Shown piece by piece: positions 5,399 through 9,509 of a stretch of DNA of 9,509 bases. Under the pieces are notes generated by a model. The model was not told the DNA's origin, ran no database searches, and saw nothing but the letters and a program-made list of their open reading frames with translations. This DNA is from Oscillospiraceae bacterium (GTDB lineage Bacteria > Bacillota > Clostridia > Oscillospirales > Ruminococcaceae), in contig JAIEDJ010000192.1 in assembly GCA_029068025.1 (NCBI GenBank), forward strand, positions 1 to 9,509, written 5' to 3'. A program made the position numbers and the translations under genes. Each line of letters opens with the position of its first letter. Position 1 is the first letter of the stretch.

Positions 5399-5666
5399 TG
5401 TGTGGTAGTTGCTGGTAGTTAGTTGTGCCAGCACCTTTAATTATGATGGTGTTTATTGCCATCGTTGTGGAACATCAGTAAAGGCTTTCACGCTTGGATC
5501 AACGCATAAAACCACAGACAAGATCAACGTTATAATGGTGCAGGAATTTCAAAAAGGGCGAAATTTTAATTTCGCCCGGTACCGTCAGCACGGCTAAGCG
5601 CAGCACGAAGTGCGGAGCGTGCCGTGGTGACGTGTATTTTGAAATTTTTTAAAATAAGGAGGACAT
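5399..5666 (+). other. Long structured 5' leader, no known riboswitch recognised
   Basis: The region between the predicted start and the ATG holds several possible hairpins: TGCTGG with CCAGCA (about 5410-5436), GATGG with CCATC, TGTGG (5466-5470) with CCACA (about 5511-5515), a perfect 10-bp stem at 5556-5577, and an 11-of-12 stem at 5583-5632. The octamer GATCAACG occurs twice (5497-5504 and 5522-5529). I do not see the tmRNA, SRP RNA, RNase P or T-box signatures, nor a consensus I can match to a known riboswitch. A reading frame here (about 5409-5597) has no ribosome binding site and is not credited. It could be a cis-regulatory leader or a separate small RNA ending near 5577. Confidence 0.45.
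5556..5632 (+). repeat. Tandem strong hairpins before the aminotransferase ribosome binding site
   Basis: GGGCGAAATT (5556-5565) pairs with AATTTCGCCC (5568-5577), with no T-run after it, so it is not a canonical terminator. It is followed by CGTCAGCACGGC (5583-5594) pairing with GCCGTGGTGACG (5621-5632) at 11 of 12 bases, enclosing GCAC-GAA-GTGC (5603-5613). The second hairpin ends about 24 bases before the AAGGAGG. Confidence 0.6.
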
Positions 5667-6947
5667 ATGCTTTATTACCGTGATATGAACAAGGAACAGC
5701 TTGCCGAGGAGAAGAAGGCAATTGACGCGGCTTATGCCGAGATCAGGGAGAAAGGTCTTAATCTCACGATGGCGCGCGGTATTCCCGCGCCCGAGCAGCT
5801 GGATCTTACGATAAATATGTTGCTGCACTGTCTGGACGGCGACTGCAAGTCCAAGAGCGGTGCGGACTGCCGCTCCTACGGCGTGCTGGACGGCATCCCC
5901 GAGGCGAAGGAGCTGTTTATGGAGATGATGCACGTCGGCGCGGATGAGGTGATAGTCGGCGGCAACTCCAGCCTTCAGATGATGTATGATACCATTATAA
6001 GAGCTATGCAGCTGGGAGTTCTCGGCAGTGAAAAGCCGTGGTGCAAGTATGACAAGGTGAAATTCCTGTGTCCCGCGCCGGGCTATGACCGCCATTTTGC
6101 TATGTGTGAGGCTCTCGGTATTGAAATGATCCCCGTTGAGTACAAAAAGGACGGTCCCGATATGGACGAGGTGGAGCGTCTTGTTTCGTCCGACGAGTCG
6201 ATCAAAGGTATATGGTGCGTGCCGAAGTATTCCAATCCGACCGGCATTACTTATTCGGATGAGGTAGTCCGCCGTTTTGCTAACCTCAAGCCCGCCGCTA
6301 AGGATTTCCGTATATTCTGGGATAACGCGTACTGCGTTCACCACCTGAGCGACGATCACGATCATCTGCTGAATATTATCGAGGAGTGCCGCAAGGCGGG
6401 CAATCCCGATATGGTGTTTGAGTTCTGCTCCACGTCCAAGATCTCGTTCCCCGGCGGCGGAATCGCGGTCATCTGCGCGTCCAAGGACAATATTGATTTC
6501 ATTAAGAGCCAGATGGCGTTCCAGACCATCGGCTTTGACAAGCTCAATCAGCTTCGTCACGCGAAATACTTTAAGAATTTCGCGGGTATCAAGGAACATA
6601 TGCGCTTCCATGCGGCGATCATACGCCCGAAGTTCGAGGTTGTGCTTTATATGCTCGAAAAGGAGCTTATGCCGCGCGGGCTGGGTGAATGGACGCGTCC
6701 CAAGGGCGGATACTTCATCTCGTTCAACGCTCCGGAGGGTACCGCGAAGCGGATCGTTACGCTTGCCAAGGAGGGCGGAGTTATCCTCACAAGCGCGGGC
6801 GCTACTTATCCCTATGGCAAGGATCCGCATGACAGCAATATCCGTATCGCGCCGACCTATCCGTCGGTAAGCGATCTGCGCCAGGCTATGGAGCTGTTCT
6901 GCGTATGCGTAAGGATGGCGACCGTGGAGAAGCTGCTCGGCGAGTGA
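5667..6947 (+). CDS. Aspartate aminotransferase, class Ic (PLP-dependent)
   Basis: The enzyme is expected to exchange the amino group between aspartate and 2-oxoglutarate, giving oxaloacetate and glutamate, in the cytoplasm with pyridoxal phosphate. The 426-residue length and motifs fit the Aminotran_MocR/class Ic group: VGGNSSLQMMYD (97-108, phosphate-binding region), WCVPKYSNPTG (183-193), FWDNAY with D219 for the pyridine nitrogen, STSKISFPGGG with Schiff-base lysine K258, RPKGGYFISF (344-353), and NIRIAPTYPS (391-400) with R393 as probable substrate-carboxylate arginine. AAGGAGG ends four bases before the ATG at 5667; the next in-frame ATG (M7) is too far from it. The gene is alone, with its own promoter, long leader and terminator, so regulation is probably at promoter or leader level. 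Substrate is assigned by family; other dicarboxylic or aromatic amino acids remain possible. Confidence 0.93.
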   Translation: MLYYRDMNKEQLAEEKKAIDAAYAEIREKGLNLTMARGIPAPEQLDLTINMLLHCLDGDCKSKSGADCRSYGVLDGIPEAKELFMEMMHVGADEVIVGGNSSLQMMYDTIIRAMQLGVLGSEKPWCKYDKVKFLCPAPGYDRHFAMCEALGIEMIPVEYKKDGPDMDEVERLVSSDESIKGIWCVPKYSNPTGITYSDEVVRRFANLKPAAKDFRIFWDNAYCVHHLSDDHDHLLNIIEECRKAGNPDMVFEFCSTSKISFPGGGIAVICASKDNIDFIKSQMAFQTIGFDKLNQLRHAKYFKNFAGIKEHMRFHAAIIRPKFEVVLYMLEKELMPRGLGEWTRPKGGYFISFNAPEGTAKRIVTLAKEGGVILTSAGATYPYGKDPHDSNIRIAPTYPSVSDLRQAMELFCVCVRMATVEKLLGE

Positions 6948-6964
6948 TCAATATTACAGATAAT

Positions 6965-7006
6965 AAAAAGCGTCGGCTTTATTTTATATAGAGCCGACGC
7001 TTTTTT
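6965..7006. terminator. Bidirectional terminator between convergent genes
   Basis: AAAAAGCGTCGGCT (6965-6978) pairs with AGCCGACGCTTTTT (from about 6992), with T-runs on both strands. It lies 17 bases after the aminotransferase stop and 8 bases after the stop of the convergent DUF4272 gene, so it can serve both. Confidence 0.9.
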
Positions 7007-7014
7007 ATAATGTT

Positions 7015-7713
7015 TTACAGATCGATCTTGTCCCAATCCTCCGCGCCTGTCAAACCGACCAGCCAGCAGAAGCCTTTAAGCTGCTCGCGGACAACGTCCG
7101 CCATAAGATCTCCGCAGATCGCAGGTCTATTTTTATTGTGTGCTTCCATGCACGCCCTCTGCATTCTGCTGCACACATCCGCATTATCAAGGATCTCGGC
7201 ATCCGTGTGCATTTTCACGTATGACATAACCTCGGAAAAGCTCTTGCAGCCGCTGAGCGTTTTAAAAATACCTTCGGTATAGCTTTCCTCCGCCGGAAAA
7301 GCCAGATCGTGTTCGCCGAGAAAACCGCAAGCCCACAGCAGCGGCATACTCATTTCGGTTCGCCAATGGAACTGCTCGGCTTCATCAACGGAGACGCACG
7401 CCGCTGCCGATACGGCAAGCTCGAAATACTTTCTTTCATCACCGGTAAGTTCGTTTACAAGGTCAAGCCTGTCAATGATATCGGCGCAGAGCCTGATCGC
7501 TTCACTGTCTTCGGCATATATACCGGCGGCTATCCTAGCCGTCAAAAACGCGCAGACAGCGCGTCTCACCGCTTCCTCGGGAGCTTTGATCGAGGCGTTC
7601 TTCTCGTTCATGATCTCCGGAAAATTCGGATCGATCTTAACGCCATTTCTTATGAGAAAGTTTTCGGAACGCCTTTTTCTGCTGAGAGCTTTTCTTGTAT
7701 TTGCCATGCTCAT
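7015..7713 (-). CDS. DUF4272-family protein of unknown function
   Basis: The 232-residue protein (from ATG at 7713) resembles DUF4272: an N-terminal basic stretch (RKALSRKRRSENFL), helical segments through 46-110, the conserved EQFHWRTEMSMPLLWACGF (113-131), VVREQLKGFCWLVG (207-220) and the closing DWDKIDL. No signal peptide or membrane segment is seen, so it should be cytosolic. The biochemical function of the family is unknown to me. The frame is open back to an ATG at 7770, inside the upstream gene, but GGAGGA lies eight bases before the ATG at 7713, which decides the start. It is the last gene of the three-gene unit, 20 bases after the VanZ-like gene. Confidence 0.82.
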   Translation of the reverse strand: MSMANTRKALSRKRRSENFLIRNGVKIDPNFPEIMNEKNASIKAPEEAVRRAVCAFLTARIAAGIYAEDSEAIRLCADIIDRLDLVNELTGDERKYFELAVSAAACVSVDEAEQFHWRTEMSMPLLWACGFLGEHDLAFPAEESYTEGIFKTLSGCKSFSEVMSYVKMHTDAEILDNADVCSRMQRACMEAHNKNRPAICGDLMADVVREQLKGFCWLVGLTGAEDWDKIDL

Positions 7714-7733
7714 TGGCGGGATCCTCCGTTGTT

Positions 7734-8360
7734 TTAATTCTCGCTTGCCGTTTCCGCTTTTATCATGCACTTTGCTGTGAACTTGGGAAACAGCAGCTTT
7801 ATCAGCAGATACAGCGCGTATCCGGCGATCACTCCGAGCGTGTTGCAGATAACATCGTCGGTATTTCCGTCGCGCTGTGAACTGAAGCCCTGAAGGAATT
7901 CAATCGCAAATGTAAAGCAGAAGCCCGCAAGCACCGTCCACCCGAATTTCGGTTGCTTCAGCACGAACGGCAATGCCAGACCAATAGGCGCGAACATCAG
8001 AATGTTTAAAAGTGAATGTGTTTTATCAATGCCGCGGATCCCTCTTGTAAATATCTCGGGGATAACTTTCCAGTTCGGAATAAACCGAAAAAAGGACGAC
8101 AAATGAGGCAGCTCGTTAAATGAAGGAAGCAGCGTATTGCACACTATCAACGTCGCCCAGATCACAAGCAGCAGCCGGATGATCTCGTTGAGCCGAGCCT
8201 TTCTGCGTATCTCTTTGAATTCCGCGCCGAACCGCTTTTTGTGGATAAATCTGCGGACGAACCAATAGACAAGCCCGGCGATCACCATTAGCGGAACGGC
8301 TTCAAGGGTCAGATCTCTGAGCTCTTCGAAAAGTGTTCTCGGTCCATGTGATCCGATCAT
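7734..8360 (-). CDS. VanZ-like integral membrane protein
   Basis: The 208-residue protein has about five membrane segments (roughly 18-38, 59-79, 117-135, 139-158, 168-192). The VanZ-family core is clear: NILMFAPIGLALPFVL (119-134), FAIEFLQGFSSQRDGNTDDV (151-170) and CNTLGVIAGY (172-181). The E-x-x-Q and R-x-x-N-T-D-D residues are the conserved membrane-face motifs of the family. VanZ of enterococci gives low-level teicoplanin resistance, but most relatives are of unknown function, and nothing here points to a vancomycin cluster. The ATG overlaps the stop of the upstream SPFH gene as ATGA (8357-8360), which indicates translational coupling; its own ribosome binding site is weak. A basic loop (37-58) separates the first two helices. 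Confidence 0.88.
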   Translation of the reverse strand: MIGSHGPRTLFEELRDLTLEAVPLMVIAGLVYWFVRRFIHKKRFGAEFKEIRRKARLNEIIRLLLVIWATLIVCNTLLPSFNELPHLSSFFRFIPNWKVIPEIFTRGIRGIDKTHSLLNILMFAPIGLALPFVLKQPKFGWTVLAGFCFTFAIEFLQGFSSQRDGNTDDVICNTLGVIAGYALYLLIKLLFPKFTAKCMIKAETASEN

Positions 8361-9472
8361 TTTGATTTACCGTTTCCTTTCTCTTTTCCAAGTATCTGTC
8401 CAAGCTGCTCGATAAGCCCGCTGCGCGCGTCTACCGTGATCTCACCTACGTGCTCGCAGATGCGCTCTATGTATTCAAGCTCCTTGAGACGGCGCAGGGT
8501 CTCGTTCTCGTCCATGAGCTTGGCGGTGTTGAGCAGCGACCTTGTGGACGCTACCTCCTCGCGGCGCGTGATGACATTCGCCTGGGCGCGCTTCTCGGCG
8601 GCGAGAACGGAGTTCATTATCGCGGTGATCTCGCCCGGGAGGATAACGTCCTTGATACCCGCGGAAACCACCTCGACAAACGTGTCGCTTGTGCGCTCCT
8701 TAAGTTCGGCAAGGATCTCATCGCCGAACTTTTCACGGTCGGCAAGCAGTTCGTCCATCGTTTTTGTGCCGAGATGATCGCGCAAAGCAAGCTGTGCGGC
8801 GGTGTACAGCAGATCCGTGATATTCGGGTATTGCTCCGCAAGCTTTACATAGTCAACGATACGCCAATTCATTACAAAATTCACGCGCAGTCCGACCTTG
8901 TCCTTGGTGAGTATCTCCTGACCGCCGACGCTGGTCGTCTGAATGCGAAGATCGTACAGCGCGCAGGTCACCTTCACCGCGCCGTTCCAGTAGTAATACC
9001 GTCCCGCGCCGAGATATTCGGAAGCTTTTCCGTTGTAATAAATGATCGCGCCGAATCCGTCCTGAACGTTGATCTCCTGTACGACCCCCGGTACGAGCTT
9101 CTGGAGTATCACCGCGGGAACGTCCTGCACCTTCGGCTCCTCGGTGGATATTATTTGAAATTCATGTGTGCCGTACTCGTTCCAGAACGCGTGGCGGCCC
9201 GCCGTAAGACAGCCGTCGAACACGCCGTTCACATAATGCAGGCAGATCTCTCCGTTCTTCACCGATACCTCGCTTATCAGAGCCTTTGCGCCGGGGCAGT
9301 AGTCCAGAATTTTCTGAACGGGGCAGCTGTTCGGCGAAATTTCACCCTCAAGCGGCAGCGTTTCGATGGTCTTCCCGAAGAATGTGTGATATTTTCCCGG
9401 GTTCAGGATCATTTTGAGTACGCCGTTGTCAAACAGCAGTCCCTTTTGATTTTCATTAACAATAACCTTCAT
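8357..9472 (-). CDS. SPFH/Band 7 (slipin-like) protein with repeated N-terminal module
   Basis: The 371-residue protein belongs to the stomatin/prohibitin/flotillin superfamily, whose members oligomerise at membranes. The SPFH domain spans roughly 118-300: LYDLRIQTTSVGGQEILTKD, then VGLRVNFVMNWRIVDYVKL, and a later helical part (EIL..LKERTSDTFVEVVSAG, VILPGEI, LAAEKRAQANVITRREE). A charged helix follows (295-340), then a basic tail (GKEKGNGKSK). No N-terminal membrane helix is visible, so attachment would need another element or partner. Residues 1-165 hold three copies of a module about 65 residues long, each with an NG turn followed by a glycine-x-aromatic strand: LNPGKYHTF (23-31), LTAGRHAFW (89-97), LGAGRYYYW (154-162). 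GAGGTA lies eight bases before the ATG. This is the first gene of the unit with the VanZ-like and DUF4272 genes. Its promoter would lie in 9473-9509 or beyond the right edge; I cannot assign it. Confidence 0.87.
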   Translation of the reverse strand: MKVIVNENQKGLLFDNGVLKMILNPGKYHTFFGKTIETLPLEGEISPNSCPVQKILDYCPGAKALISEVSVKNGEICLHYVNGVFDGCLTAGRHAFWNEYGTHEFQIISTEEPKVQDVPAVILQKLVPGVVQEINVQDGFGAIIYYNGKASEYLGAGRYYYWNGAVKVTCALYDLRIQTTSVGGQEILTKDKVGLRVNFVMNWRIVDYVKLAEQYPNITDLLYTAAQLALRDHLGTKTMDELLADREKFGDEILAELKERTSDTFVEVVSAGIKDVILPGEITAIMNSVLAAEKRAQANVITRREEVASTRSLLNTAKLMDENETLRRLKELEYIERICEHVGEITVDARSGLIEQLGQILGKEKGNGKSK

Positions 9473-9509
9473 AAAAATTCTACCTCGCTGTATTCGTCAA
9501 TATTTGCAA

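Noticed and set aside
5521..5580. T-box or tRNA-sensing antiterminator in the aminotransferase leader
   Set aside because: The conserved TGGNACCGCG bulge sequence and a specifier-loop arrangement are absent, and the hairpin at 5556-5577 has no T-run.
5409..5597. Small reading frame in the aminotransferase leader with a CHRC motif
   Set aside because: It would start at TTG without a ribosome binding site, runs through a perfect hairpin, and a single CxxC pair is not enough to call a zinc protein.
5649..6830. A 393-codon open frame on the minus strand opposite the aminotransferase
   Set aside because: It is the mirror of a high-GC coding sequence with strong codon bias; its product matches no family I recognise, while the plus-strand protein has all class Ic aminotransferase motifs.
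7714..7770. N-terminal extension of the DUF4272 protein to ATG 7770
   Set aside because: It would lie inside the VanZ-like gene and has no ribosome binding site, while GGAGGA is correctly spaced before ATG 7713.
7734..8360. Vancomycin or teicoplanin resistance determinant
   Set aside because: Only the VanZ-like fold is shared; no vanA/H/X/R/S homologue is nearby, and most VanZ-like proteins have no shown resistance role.

Overview
The window looks like chromosomal DNA from a gut or rumen Clostridia, most likely Ruminococcus or a close Oscillospiraceae relative. This rests on a secreted protein ending in a type I dockerin, sigma-A-type promoters of Firmicutes form, strong purine-rich ribosome binding sites, mixed GC content, and palindromic intergenic repeats. 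The genus is an inference. No rRNA, tRNA, CRISPR array, phage gene or transposase gene is visible.

Layout. (1) 1-1052, minus strand: a PadR-family repressor gene with its promoter and two matching candidate operators, followed with overlap by a HAAS/DUF1700-type gene that runs off the left edge. (2) 1137-1545: two adjacent palindromic repeats (elements A and C) fill the gap between the padR promoter and smpB. (3) 1561-4267, minus strand: a probable two-gene unit, with a secreted LRR/FIVAR-like/dockerin protein first and smpB (tmRNA partner) 32 bases behind it, read from a clear promoter at 4238-4267. (4) 4296-4649: element B, a longer relative of element A in the opposite orientation, sits between divergent promoters. 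(5) 4717-5323, plus strand: a stand-alone CheY-like receiver with its own promoter and terminator. (6) 5331-7006, plus strand: a class Ic aspartate aminotransferase behind a promoter overlapped by interleaved inverted repeats and a long, structured 5' leader of about 270 nt. (7) 7015-9509, minus strand: a tight three-gene unit of SPFH/slipin-like protein, VanZ-like membrane protein and DUF4272 protein, convergent with the aminotransferase and sharing a bidirectional terminator with it.

How the genes relate. PadR and HAAS form a familiar regulator/membrane-target pair. smpB is a housekeeping ribosome-rescue gene, here apparently transcribed with an extracellular dockerin protein. The SPFH, VanZ and DUF4272 genes are linked by a 4-base stop/start overlap and a 20-base gap, which suggests shared expression at the membrane, although no joint function can be read from the sequence.

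I found no convincing new defence or biosynthetic system. The most interesting material is non-coding: the modular palindromic repeat family with conserved core and exchangeable end hairpins, the twin padR operators, and the unexplained leader and operator-like repeats of the aminotransferase.
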